Notes: a model not told the origin generated them from the letters alone. A DNA stretch of 10,256 nt from Casp-actino8 sp046091365 (GCA_046091365.1 JBJTBM010000115.1:1-10256); one strand, 5' to 3'; positions 1-7,182 are shown, counted from the first letter of the stretch. Program-made: numbers and translations.

Positions 1-576
1 CTGGCCCGTGCGATCGTGCGACGTCCCGCGGTCTTCTGCATGGACGAGCCGCTGTCGAACCTCGACGCGAAGTTGCGCGCGGAGACGCGCGCCGAGATCG
101 TGGCACTCCACCACCGTCTCGAGGCCACGTTCGTCTACGTCACCCACGATCAGGTGGAGGCCATGACCATGGGCACTCGAATCGCCGTCATGCGCGACGG
201 CGTGATCGAACAAGTGGGAAGCCCGCAAGAGGTCTACGACCGACCGGCCTCGGTGTTCGTGGCCCAGTTCATCGGCACCCCTCCGATGAACATCTTCCCC
301 GCCGGTTCACTGGAGCCCGGAGGACATCTTGTCGGCGGCCGTCCGGAGGACACGTTCATCTCGCGCGACCAAGGCGTGGCGGCCACCGTGGTATTGGTCG
401 AACACCTCGGTCACGAGGCCCAAGTGGTGTGCGCGGTGAGCGACGACACCCGGGCGATCGTGCGCATGAACCCGTCGGACGACCTTCCGCGGAACGGAGA
501 CCAGGTCCGTCTCGACGTCGCTTCCGGCGCGCGACATCGTTTCGACGCCCTATCCGGAACGAGGATCGACGCGTGA
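1..576 (+). CDS. ugpC: ABC importer ATP-binding subunit, UgpC/MalK family (5' partial)
   Basis: This is the ATP-hydrolysing subunit of a carbohydrate or glycerol-phosphate importer, acting at the inner face of the membrane. The reading frame is open from base 1, and the start, Walker A and most of the signature motif lie outside the window; the first residues (LARAIVRRP) are the usual continuation after the signature. The 191 visible residues include Walker B (VFCMDEP, D15/E16), the D-loop (SNLDAKLR), the switch histidine H49 (VTHDQVEAM), and a MalK-like tail with GTPPMN and GRPED. About 11 residues separate the GTPPMNIF block from GRPED, where family members usually have a few dozen, so the C-terminal OB/TOBE domain looks compact. 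Its stop overlaps the next start by 4 bases (GTGA), indicating translational coupling. Family assignment is sure; the exact substrate is not. Confidence 0.93.
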   Translation: MARAIVRRPAVFCMDEPLSNLDAKLRAETRAEIVALHHRLEATFVYVTHDQVEAMTMGTRIAVMRDGVIEQVGSPQEVYDRPASVFVAQFIGTPPMNIFPAGSLEPGGHLVGGRPEDTFISRDQGVAATVVLVEHLGHEAQVVCAVSDDTRAIVRMNPSDDLPRNGDQVRLDVASGARHRFDALSGTRIDA

Positions 577-1502
577 GCGGCGGAATCGTTGACACCGCGA
601 AAAAACGCCGTTGGCGCGACGTTCCCCTGGCCGCGGCCATGCTCGGCCCGTCGCTGGTGGTCCTGATCGCGTTCGTCCTGTACCCGCTCGGACGCGCCGT
701 CTGGTTGGGCCAACAACGTTGCAACGTTCAGGCCACCAAATGTCGTTCGGTGGGCTGGGGTCAATACACCGACGTGTTGATGAGCAACGAGTTCCAGTCG
801 GCGGTGTGGGTCACCGTCAAGTTCGCGCTCATCACCGTTCCCGCCGGGTTGGCACTCGGGGTCGGGTTGTCGGTGCTCGCCGACAAGCACATGCGTCACA
901 TCGGCTTCTTTCGGACCGTCTTCAGCAGCACGGTCGCCACCTCGGTCGCGGTCGCCTCGTTGATGTGGTTGTTCCTCCTGCAGCCCTCGGTGGGCGTGCT
1001 CGCCAACATCGGGTGGCTCAACGACCTCTTCCCGGTCATCAAGGAGCCCGGTCTTCTCAACAACCGGGGAACCGCGTTGTCCTCGGTGGCCATTTCGTCG
1101 ATCTGGGCGAATCTGGGATTCACCTTCATCGTCATCACGGCCGGCCTGCAGAGCATCCCCCGCGAACTGCAGGAGAGCGCCTTCGTCGACGGGGCCGGTG
1201 GTTGGCGTCGGTTCACCAACGTGACCCTGCCGCTGTTGAGCCCCACACTGTTGTTCACCACCGTCGTGCTCACCTCGCGCGCATTCCAGGCGTACGGCGA
1301 AATCGATCTGCTGACCAACGGTGGTCCGGTGCCGCAGCAGTCCACCACGACCGTCACCTACCTGATCTACGGGAGCAGCTCCATCATCAAGAGCAACGAG
1401 GGCCTGAAGGCCGCGGTGGCCGTTCTGTTGTTCGTGATTCTCCTCGGGCTCTCGGCTCTGCAGTTCCGCGGGCTCGGCAAGCGGGTTCACTATGGCTCTT
1501 GA
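573..1502 (+). CDS. ugpA: ABC importer permease subunit 1, UgpA/MalF-like
   Basis: This membrane-spanning subunit of the importer pairs with the downstream permease to form the channel. I chose the GTG at 573 because it overlaps the ATPase stop as GTGA. The frame is open further upstream, but the 48 extra residues would be Arg-rich shadow sequence inside the ATPase gene. The 309 residues begin with a basic cytoplasmic tail, followed by about six hydrophobic segments (near 19-40, 76-103, 111-138, 168-192, 222-240, 276-297). The EAA loop that docks on the ATPase is at 198-220 (ELQESAFVDGAGGWRRF, then LP). Two cysteines, C50 and C57, lie in the first external loop. The length is normal for UgpA-type proteins. 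The gene overlaps the next one by 11 bases. MalF-type sugar permeases are the alternative family. Confidence 0.93.
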   Translation: MSGGIVDTAKKRRWRDVPLAAAMLGPSLVVLIAFVLYPLGRAVWLGQQRCNVQATKCRSVGWGQYTDVLMSNEFQSAVWVTVKFALITVPAGLALGVGLSVLADKHMRHIGFFRTVFSSTVATSVAVASLMWLFLLQPSVGVLANIGWLNDLFPVIKEPGLLNNRGTALSSVAISSIWANLGFTFIVITAGLQSIPRELQESAFVDGAGGWRRFTNVTLPLLSPTLLFTTVVLTSRAFQAYGEIDLLTNGGPVPQQSTTTVTYLIYGSSSIIKSNEGLKAAVAVLLFVILLGLSALQFRGLGKRVHYGS

Positions 1503-2322
1503 CACCTCTCCCAAGGGATGGCGCTCGTGGCTGCGCTACACGCTGCTGGTGATGATGGCGATCATCATCCTGTTCCCGATCTACACCACGATCGTGGCCT
1601 CTCTGAAGCCCGGCAACCGCGTGTTGCGCAACCCACTGGTGCCGGACTCGTTCACGCTCGACGTGTTGCGCGACGCCTGGACCCAGGGTCGACTGGGGCG
1701 CTACCTCTGGAATTCGGCCGTGGTAGCGGTCATCGTGACCGCGTTCCAGTTGCTCACCTCGGTCATGTCGGCCTACGCCTTCTCCTTCCTCCGCTTCCCC
1801 TTGAAGCGCTTCTTCTTCGCCATTTTCATGGCCACCTTGCTGGTCCCTTTCGAGGTGACCCTGCTCGTCAACCGTCGCACGGTCGATTCACTCGGCTGGT
1901 TGAACACGTACCAAGGTCTCGCGGTGCCGTTCCTCGCCACGGCATTCGGCACCTTCCTGCTTCGACAGGTGTTCATGCAGATACCCAAGGATCTGAACGA
2001 AGCGGCCTCGATGGACGGGCTCGGTCACTGGGGGTTCATGCGCGAGGTGGCCGTGCCCCTGGTGCGACCGACTCTCGGGGCGCTCGGGCTCTTCTCGTTC
2101 CTCGCCAGCTGGAATCAATACCTGTGGCCCACGATGATCACCACCGAGGACGACATGAACACGATTCAGTCCGGACTACGGCTCTTGCGGTCGTCGGACT
2201 TGGACAAGCCGAACCTGATCATGGCCGGCACGATCATCGCCGCCGTCCCCATACTTGTGGTCCTGGTGGTTTTCCAACGACAATTGGTGCGCGGTCTGAC
2301 CGCCGGAGCAGTGAAAGGTTGA
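1492..2322 (+). CDS. ugpE: ABC importer permease subunit 2, UgpE/MalG-like
   Basis: This is the second channel subunit of the importer. The ATG at 1492 lies inside the end of the upstream permease gene, and no clear Shine-Dalgarno precedes it, so translation is probably coupled. The 276 residues carry about six hydrophobic segments (near 14-36, 73-97, 107-127, 141-160, 193-213, 243-262). The EAA loop is at roughly 168-190 (LNEAASMDGLGHWGFMREV, then PL). The block SWNQYLWP at 206-213 is typical of MalG/UgpE-type subunits. The stop is separated by one base from the start of the binding-protein gene, so all four genes form one transcription unit. Length and motifs are ordinary for the family. 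Confidence 0.94.
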   Translation: MALDTSPKGWRSWLRYTLLVMMAIIILFPIYTTIVASLKPGNRVLRNPLVPDSFTLDVLRDAWTQGRLGRYLWNSAVVAVIVTAFQLLTSVMSAYAFSFLRFPLKRFFFAIFMATLLVPFEVTLLVNRRTVDSLGWLNTYQGLAVPFLATAFGTFLLRQVFMQIPKDLNEAASMDGLGHWGFMREVAVPLVRPTLGALGLFSFLASWNQYLWPTMITTEDDMNTIQSGLRLLRSSDLDKPNLIMAGTIIAAVPILVVLVVFQRQLVRGLTAGAVKG

Positions 2323-2323
2323 C

Positions 2324-3823
2324 ATGAACATGCGAACGAGGACGACGAACAAGAAGTCGATCGCCGTGGTGGCGCTGATGGCCATGGCCGTCGCGGCGTG
2401 TGGTGGCGGAGGTGGCTCGATCGTCGACAGCGGTTCCACCGAAGCCCCGTCGACGAGCGATGGTGGTTCCACGGAGGCTCCCTCGACGAGCGCTGCGCCG
2501 CTGTCAGACCTTCCTCCGTGCGATCCGAGCGCTCTCGAGAGTGTCACGGGTCCGGTCGAGATCACGTTCTGGCACGGCATGAACGGCGAACTGGAGAAGT
2601 CCCTCGTGGCCCTCACCGACGAATACAACGCTTCGCAGTCCAAGGTGAAGGTGAGTCTCGAGAACCAGGGCGGCTACGAGCAGACGCTCGACAAGTACTT
2701 GCAGTCCGGGTCCGGAAGCCTGCCCGATATGGTTCAAGCGCCCGAGTACGCAGTGCAGGTGATGAACGACACCGACTCGAACGTCCCGGTGGGTGCCTGC
2801 ATCGAGGCCGACGCCTACGACACCTCCGACTTCCAGGCCAAGGCCCTCGACCAATACTTCACCGAGGGAGTGCAGTGGGCCATGCCCTTCAACGTGAGCG
2901 ATCCGGTTCTCTATTACAACAAGAAGGTCTTCGAAGCGGCCGGGCTCGATCCGGAGACTCCGCCGTCGTCGCTCGAGGAACTCCGTTCGATGTCGCAGAC
3001 CATCGTCGACAGCGGTGCGGCCGCGTTCGGTCTGGCTCTCGACACCGGCGCCGACAGCGGTGGCGGTTGGTTCCTTGAGCAGTGGTTCGCCAAGCTCGGT
3101 GAGCCGTTCAGCGACAACGACAACGGACGCACCGCACCTTCCACCAAGGTGTTGTTCGACAGCGAGATCGGTGTCGAATTGCTCACACAACTGCAGTCAC
3201 TCGTGAACGACGGGTTGGCGTACAACGTTGGCGACAACGCCAGCGGACAGGACGCACTCTTGAAACTGGCCGACCCCGACAAGCCGGCCGCAATGACGAT
3301 CGCGACGTCGGCCGCACTCGGAACGGTGTTGTCGGTGGTGGCCGCCGGAACGATCGCAGGCGTCAGCGTAAACGACATCGGCGTCGGACCCATGCCCGGT
3401 CCGGGCGGAGCGCCCGGCGCGATCGTGGGAGGAGCGTCGCTCTGGATCGTCGACAACGGCGACGCGGTCAAGTCGGCGGCGACGTGGGACTTCATCAAGT
3501 TCCTCGTGAGCGCCCAGACACAGTCGACGTGGGCGTCGGCCACGGGTTACGTGCCGGTGCGGAGCGCGGCGCTCGAGCTGGATCCGGTGAAGACGACGTA
3601 CAGCGACGACCTGCGATTCCGCGTGGCCTACGACCAATTGGGCGAAGCAGCCGATTCCCCCGCCACCGTGGGTGCGATCCTCGGACCACAACGCGAGATC
3701 CGAAACATCACCGCTCAGGCGATCGCCACCATCCTGCAGGGTGGCGATGTGGCGTCGACTCTCTCGGCGGCGGCATCTCAAGCGAACGCACTTCTCGCCG
3801 ACTATCTCGCCAACAACGGCTGA
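2324..3823 (+). CDS. ugpB: extracellular solute-binding lipoprotein, UgpB-like
   Basis: This is the substrate receptor of the importer, anchored outside the membrane by a lipid. Start ATG 2324 has AAAGG at 2314-2318 (M3 at 2330 is possible). The basic N-terminus and hydrophobic segment (13-25) end in a lipobox, AVAAC, making C26 the lipid-modified residue. A Gly run and a Ser/Thr/Pro/Glu tether (27-62) with an 11-residue tandem duplication follow. The family 1 binding fold begins near residue 75 (VEITFWHGMNG). Blocks closely resembling UgpB are MPFNVSDPVLYYNKKVF, GGASLWIV and TGYVPVR. This makes sn-glycerol-3-phosphate or a related phosphodiester the best guess, but sugars remain possible. 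At 499 residues it is somewhat longer than E. coli UgpB, partly because of the tether. The receptor comes last in the operon, whereas it is often first. No terminator is visible in the 16 bases before the convergent marR. Confidence 0.92.
   Translation: MNMRTRTTNKKSIAVVALMAMAVAACGGGGGSIVDSGSTEAPSTSDGGSTEAPSTSAAPLSDLPPCDPSALESVTGPVEITFWHGMNGELEKSLVALTDEYNASQSKVKVSLENQGGYEQTLDKYLQSGSGSLPDMVQAPEYAVQVMNDTDSNVPVGACIEADAYDTSDFQAKALDQYFTEGVQWAMPFNVSDPVLYYNKKVFEAAGLDPETPPSSLEELRSMSQTIVDSGAAAFGLALDTGADSGGGWFLEQWFAKLGEPFSDNDNGRTAPSTKVLFDSEIGVELLTQLQSLVNDGLAYNVGDNASGQDALLKLADPDKPAAMTIATSAALGTVLSVVAAGTIAGVSVNDIGVGPMPGPGGAPGAIVGGASLWIVDNGDAVKSAATWDFIKFLVSAQTQSTWASATGYVPVRSAALELDPVKTTYSDDLRFRVAYDQLGEAADSPATVGAILGPQREIRNITAQAIATILQGGDVASTLSAAASQANALLADYLANNG
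2432..2497 (+). repeat. 33-bp in-frame tandem duplication in the lipoprotein tether
   Basis: Two consecutive 33-bp units (2432-2464 and 2465-2497) encode GSTEAPSTSDG and GSTEAPSTSAA. The units differ at a few bases, mostly at third codon positions, so the duplication is not brand new. It lengthens the flexible linker between the lipidated cysteine and the binding domain. Confidence 0.85.
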
Positions 3824-3839
3824 CCCCTCCGGTGAAACG

Positions 3840-4292
3840 TCACGGGAGAAGGTGCGCCGAGATCTTCTCGAAAGCGTTGCCGATGGCTTTCACCTCGGCG
3901 CGCGTGAGGTGGTCGATCATCAGTCGCCTCACGCTCGCCAGATGAACCGGCGCCACCTTGCGTAACAGGTTCCAACCCTTCGTCGTCAATTCGGCGTACG
4001 CGACGCGCCGGTCGGCATCGTCTTGCACCCGGGCGACCCACGCGTTCGAGAGGACCCCGTCCATGCGCCGCGTCAGGCCACTGCGGGACAGACGCAACTG
4101 CTCCGCCAGGTCACACATGCGCAGACGACGCTCGGGGGCCTCGGAGATCATCGCCAACAGCTGGTAGTCCCCCATGGTCAGGCCGTACGGGCGAACGTCC
4201 TCTTCGAGAGCCTTCATCAGGTCCACCGACGTCGTGATGTAGCTGCGCCACGCCCGCATCTCGTCGGAATCCAACCAATTCGGCACCGCCAC
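3840..4292 (-). CDS. MarR family transcriptional regulator
   Basis: This is a dimeric winged helix-turn-helix repressor, probably controlling itself and the divergent doxX-type gene. The 150 residues fit the MarR length. An N-terminal dimerisation helix (10-33) is followed by LTMGDYQLLAMISEAP (38-53), the helix-turn-helix (57-80, with LAEQLRLSRSGLTRRMD), and the wing with the family's acidic/basic signature DDADRR (91-96), then LTTKG (102-106) and C-terminal dimer helices. It has one cysteine, C60, at the start of the HTH; a redox role is only speculation. The GTG at 4292 is preferred: it has no Shine-Dalgarno, but a TAGATT box ends 6 bases before it, as in leaderless genes. A GTG at 4286 is an alternative. 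It converges on the importer operon with a 16-base gap. The ligand cannot be read from the sequence. Confidence 0.93.
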   Translation of the reverse strand: MAVPNWLDSDEMRAWRSYITTSVDLMKALEEDVRPYGLTMGDYQLLAMISEAPERRLRMCDLAEQLRLSRSGLTRRMDGVLSNAWVARVQDDADRRVAYAELTTKGWNLLRKVAPVHLASVRRLMIDHLTRAEVKAIGNAFEKISAHLLP

Positions 4293-4298
4293 GGGGAC

Positions 4299-4304
4299 AA
4301 TCTA
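4299..4304 (-). promoter_or_regulatory. -10 box for a leaderless marR transcript
   Basis: On the minus strand TAGATT is followed by six bases and then the GTG start of marR. This places the predicted transcription start at or next to the start codon. There is no Shine-Dalgarno and no convincing -35 hexamer at the usual distance. The upstream operator copies begin about 20 bases away. Confidence 0.45.
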
Positions 4305-4322
4305 CACCGGCGAGAAGAAATA

Positions 4323-4363
4323 GTTGTGATCGCAACCAACTTGCCGTATGGTTGTGATCGCAA
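4323..4363 (+). promoter_or_regulatory. duplicated near-palindromic operator between marR and doxX
   Basis: The 13-base sequence GTTGTGATCGCAA occurs at 4323-4335 and again at 4351-4363, with 28 bases from start to start. The core TTGTGATCGCAA is a near-perfect palindrome (TTGYGATCRCAA, one mismatched pair). This is the size and symmetry expected for a MarR dimer site. Copy 1 covers the putative -35 and copy 2 the -10/+1 region of the doxX promoter, so binding should repress doxX and possibly marR. Confidence 0.72.
4324..4352 (+). promoter_or_regulatory. doxX-type gene promoter
   Basis: A -35 TTGTGA (4324-4329), a 17-base spacer and a -10 TATGGT (4347-4352) match sigma70-type spacing. The predicted start of transcription is near 4359, giving a leader of about 50 bases with AAGGAGA at 4398-4404. 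Both hexamers overlap the operator copies. Confidence 0.55.
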
Positions 4364-4408
4364 TCGTTTCGGTTCCACCCCCGGGTCCGACGTCAGCAAG
4401 GAGACAAT

Positions 4409-4831
4409 ATGGAAATCGTGTTCCTCATCGGGCGGATCCTCTTCGCCTTCATGTTCGTGATGTCGGGTCTCAACCACCTGACCAAGGCCGACCACATGGT
4501 GGGTTACGCCCAGTTCAAGGGCGTTCCCTCCCCCAAGTTGGCGGTGCAGGGTTCGGGCGTCGTGCTGCTGCTCGGCGGCCTCTCCGTGATCCTGGGCGTG
4601 TGGGCCGACCTCGGCGCCATCGTTCTCGCGGCGTTGCTCGTCGTGATGGCGGTCAAGATGCACAACTTCTGGACGATCGACGATCCGCAGGCCAAGCAGG
4701 CCGACATGATCGGTTTCATGAAGAACATCTCGATGGCCGGCGGTGCGATCTTCATGTTCGCGCTCATGGGCATCGACGGCGCGCCGTACGGGCCGGCCAT
4801 CACCGAGAGCCTGTTCAACTTCAACTACTGA
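4409..4831 (+). CDS. DoxX family membrane protein
   Basis: This is a small integral membrane protein of the DoxX/DoxD-like family, whose members are four-helix proteins often linked to redox or thiol-stress functions; the precise reaction is not established from sequence. The 140 residues show four hydrophobic segments near 1-20, 46-64, 66-86 and 104-122. The first helix has the typical ending FVMSGLNHL. The motif GYAQFKGVPSPKLA (32-45) and the KMHNFW block (83-88) between helices 3 and 4 are also family-like. ATG 4409 has a strong Shine-Dalgarno, AAGGAGA, four bases upstream. It is divergent from the MarR regulator, with shared operators between them, so it is probably induced when the repressor is released. 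A strong hairpin terminator follows, so the gene is likely transcribed alone. Confidence 0.9.
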   Translation: MEIVFLIGRILFAFMFVMSGLNHLTKADHMVGYAQFKGVPSPKLAVQGSGVVLLLGGLSVILGVWADLGAIVLAALLVVMAVKMHNFWTIDDPQAKQADMIGFMKNISMAGGAIFMFALMGIDGAPYGPAITESLFNFNY

Positions 4832-4850
4832 TCCTCGACTTCTGACCCTT

Positions 4851-4900
4851 CGAACCCCACCGGCGCCCGACCCCCCGGCACGCCGGTGGGGTTCGTCGTT
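4851..4900. terminator. bidirectional-capable intrinsic terminator after doxX
   Basis: A perfect 15-bp inverted repeat pairs 4851-4865 with 4881-4895 (CGAACCCCACCGGCG arm) around a 15-base loop. It is followed on the plus strand by a short T-rich tract (TCGTTCTTC). It lies between the convergent ends of the doxX-type gene and the GDP-fucose synthase gene and could serve both, though the T-tract favours the plus strand. Confidence 0.85.
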
Positions 4901-4902
4901 CT

Positions 4903-5877
4903 TCAGGCCTCGTCGACTCCGCGCAGCGTCGCATGCCGGGCGTGCTGTCCGATGAACCACTCGTAAGTCGAGCGGATACCCCGGTCGAGGTCGTACGAGG
5001 GCGACCAACCCAGGTTGTTCAGACGCGTGACATCGAGAACCTTGCGCGGGGTGCCGTCGGGCTTGCTGGTGTCGAACACCAGCTGGGCCGACGGATGCAC
5101 GATGTCGCGCACCTTCTCGGCCAGCTCGCGGATGCTGAGGTCGACTCCCGTGCCGACGTTGATGTGCGAGTCGTCGCTGTAGTTCTCCATCAAGAACACG
5201 CAGGCGTCGGCTAGATCGTCGACGTGCAAGAACTCGCGCATCGGGCTGCCGGTGCCCCAGATCTCCACCGAGTCACCGCCCGACTGCTTGGCGTCGTGGA
5301 ACTTGCGGATCAACGCGGGTAGGACGTGGCTGGAGGCGAGGTCGAAGTTGTCGTTGGGCCCGTAGAGATTGGTGGGCATCGCCGAGATGAAGTCACTCCC
5401 GTACTGGCGGCGGTACGCCTGGCACAACTTGATCCCGGCGATCTTGGCCACCGCGTACCACTCGTTGGTGGGCTCCAGCGGCCCGGTGAGCAGCTGATCT
5501 TCCGTGATGGGTTGCGTGGCGTGGCGCGGATAGATGCAGGAACTACCCAGATAGAGCAGTTTGGTGACGTTCGTGCGGTGACTCGCCTCCACCACGGTGC
5601 CGTGGATCATGAGGTTGTCGTAGATGAACTCGGCCGGTCGGGTGCTGTTGGCCAGGATCCCACCCACGGTGCCGGCCACCAGGAACACGAAGTCGGGGCG
5701 GTTCCGCTCGAACCACACATTCACCGCGCCCTGGTCACGCAGGTCGAGTTCGGCCCGGGTCGCCGTGAGGATGTTGGCGAACCCACCCTCTCGGAGTCGC
5801 CGCACCACGGCACTTCCCACGAGCCCGGCATGGCCGGCCACGTACACCCGCGCATCCTTGGGCATCGGCTTGTGCAT
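4903..5877 (-). CDS. fcl: GDP-L-fucose synthase (GDP-4-keto-6-deoxymannose epimerase/reductase)
   Basis: This enzyme converts GDP-4-keto-6-deoxy-D-mannose to GDP-L-fucose with NADPH, supplying fucose for cell-surface glycans; it is cytoplasmic. The 324 residues are a normal length. The Rossmann motif is GHAGLVG (15-21). The active site matches the E. coli enzyme with an offset of five: S112 and C114 in GSSCIYP, Y141 and K145 in YAVAK, and H184 in SSHVLP. The substrate-region block PTNLYGPNDNFD (168-179) is also conserved. ATG 5877 is preferred over the ATG at 5865 because AGGAGG lies six bases upstream (5884-5889). The gene follows the beta-lactamase-family gene by 51 bases on the same strand. 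The partner enzyme, GDP-mannose 4,6-dehydratase, is not in the window, nor is any glycosyltransferase, so the donor pathway must be completed elsewhere. Confidence 0.95.
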   Translation of the reverse strand: MHKPMPKDARVYVAGHAGLVGSAVVRRLREGGFANILTATRAELDLRDQGAVNVWFERNRPDFVFLVAGTVGGILANSTRPAEFIYDNLMIHGTVVEASHRTNVTKLLYLGSSCIYPRHATQPITEDQLLTGPLEPTNEWYAVAKIAGIKLCQAYRRQYGSDFISAMPTNLYGPNDNFDLASSHVLPALIRKFHDAKQSGGDSVEIWGTGSPMREFLHVDDLADACVFLMENYSDDSHINVGTGVDLSIRELAEKVRDIVHPSAQLVFDTSKPDGTPRKVLDVTRLNNLGWSPSYDLDRGIRSTYEWFIGQHARHATLRGVDEA

Positions 5878-5928
5878 CGGCTTCCTCCTGCCCCCAGCGT
5901 ACCGGTCGCTCCCGAGCGGGGCCCCGAC

Positions 5929-7170
5929 TCAGTCGACGAGAGCCTGGTGTAACAGGGCCTTGAACTGACTGCGGATCGGATAGGTGCTCGACGGCATCAA
6001 TTGGGTCATGAAGATCGCCGTGATGTCCTCGACCGGATCGACCATGAACCACGTGCTCGCCGCTCCACCCCAGCCGTAGTCGCCGACCGAACCCGGCACC
6101 TTGGCTTTCACCGGGTCGACGGTGACGCTCACACCGAGGCCGAAGCCGACCCCGTCGTAGGCGGTCTCGGAGGCCAACGGCCGACCGAATTCGGTGAGAT
6201 CGGCGTTGTTCGGAAGATGATTGCTGGCCATGAATTCGATGGTGCGCGGGGACAACAGATGCCGGCCACCGACCTCGCCGCCACGACGCAGGAACTCGGC
6301 GAATCGCACGTAGTCGGCCATGGTCGACACCAGTCCCCCACCGCCGAACTCGCCCGGCGGTTCGATGAGCGCACCTTGACCGGCGGTACCGAGACGCACG
6401 GCCTTGTCGACAGCGGGCAACTTGCCGTACAAGCCCGCGAGTCGGTCGGCCTTGCTCTCGGGAACGAACCACTCGGTGTCGGTCATTCCCAGCGGATCGA
6501 AAATGCGCTGTTGCACGAAGTCACGCAAACGCATACCGCTGGCCACCTCGACCACGCGGCCGAGCACGTCGATCGACGTCGAGTAGTTCCACTCGGTGCC
6601 GGGTTGGAAGACGAGCGGCAGCGAGGCGAGGTGCTGACACACCTCGGCGAGGTTCTTGCCCTTGGGCCATCCCCACTCCATTCCGCTCTTGCGGTAGATC
6701 GCGTCGACGGGATGGGCGAACATGAACCCGTAGGTGAGGCCGGCGGTGTGGGTGAAGAGATGCCACAACTGCATCACCTCGGTGATGGGCTCGAGTTGCG
6801 GCGCGGTCTCCGAGCCGGCCCGCCAGACCTTGGTGTCGGCGAACTCGGGGATGAAATTGCTCACCGGGTCCTTCAGTTCGAAGGCGCCCTCTTCCCACAA
6901 CATCAGTGCCGCCACCGCGGTGATGGGTTTCGACATCGAGTAGATGCGCCACATGGTGTCGTCGGCCACCGCGCGCCCGGCTTCGATGTCGGCCATGCCG
7001 TACTTCGTGTCGAACACGTTGTGGCCGTCGCGATTGACGCTGATGTGCCAACCGGCGAGTCGGCCATCGTCAACCAAACGCTCGTAATGACGGCCGAGTC
7101 GGTTCAACCGCTCGGCACTGAATCCGGCCTCCGCCGGCTCGACTCTCGACACTCCGCTGTTCGTCGCCAT
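5929..7170 (-). CDS. serine beta-lactamase-family hydrolase (class C/EstB-like esterase)
   Basis: This is a penicillin-binding-protein-like serine hydrolase. Proteins of this type are more often esterases or peptidases than true beta-lactamases. The frame is open far upstream, but those residues are a shadow of the thioredoxin gene; ATG 7170 gives 413 residues, starting near the usual domain edge. The nucleophile motif SxxK is at S78-M79-S80-K81 (YSMSKPIT). The second motif is Y196-S-T in EWNYSTSIDVLG, with Thr rather than the Asn of the classical YxN. The third is W367-G-G in GYGWGG, as in EstB-type esterases. A HTAGLTYGF block (141-149) and a glycine-rich FGGGGLVST stretch (275-283) also fit. 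No signal peptide is visible, suggesting a cytoplasmic location. No Shine-Dalgarno precedes the start; a TACGGT box six bases upstream suggests a leaderless transcript. The substrate is unknown. Confidence 0.9.
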   Translation of the reverse strand: MATNSGVSRVEPAEAGFSAERLNRLGRHYERLVDDGRLAGWHISVNRDGHNVFDTKYGMADIEAGRAVADDTMWRIYSMSKPITAVAALMLWEEGAFELKDPVSNFIPEFADTKVWRAGSETAPQLEPITEVMQLWHLFTHTAGLTYGFMFAHPVDAIYRKSGMEWGWPKGKNLAEVCQHLASLPLVFQPGTEWNYSTSIDVLGRVVEVASGMRLRDFVQQRIFDPLGMTDTEWFVPESKADRLAGLYGKLPAVDKAVRLGTAGQGALIEPPGEFGGGGLVSTMADYVRFAEFLRRGGEVGGRHLLSPRTIEFMASNHLPNNADLTEFGRPLASETAYDGVGFGLGVSVTVDPVKAKVPGSVGDYGWGGAASTWFMVDPVEDITAIFMTQLMPSSTYPIRSQFKALLHQALVD

Positions 7171-7176
7171 GGGATC

Positions 7177-7182
7177 ACCGTA
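7177..7182 (-). promoter_or_regulatory. -10 box for a leaderless beta-lactamase-family gene
   Basis: On the minus strand TACGGT, then six bases, then the ATG at 7170, with no Shine-Dalgarno. This predicts transcription beginning at the start codon. No good -35 is visible (the best is weak, near 7202-7207). The box would make the gene independent of the thioredoxin gene, which ends 68 bases upstream. Confidence 0.4.

Noticed and set aside
411..1514. A 367-codon minus-strand open frame opposite the first permease
   Set aside because: It is rich in Arg, Gln and Gly with no hydrophobic core or motif and mirrors a clear permease; it is a shadow frame.
2432..2497. Tandem repeat as a phase-variation or mobile-element signature
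   Set aside because: It is two diverged 33-bp in-frame units in a lipoprotein linker, with no flanking inverted repeats; simple linker duplication explains it.
3824..3845. Small inverted repeat after the binding-protein gene as a terminator
   Set aside because: The stem is only about four pairs with a mismatch beyond, and there is no T-tract.
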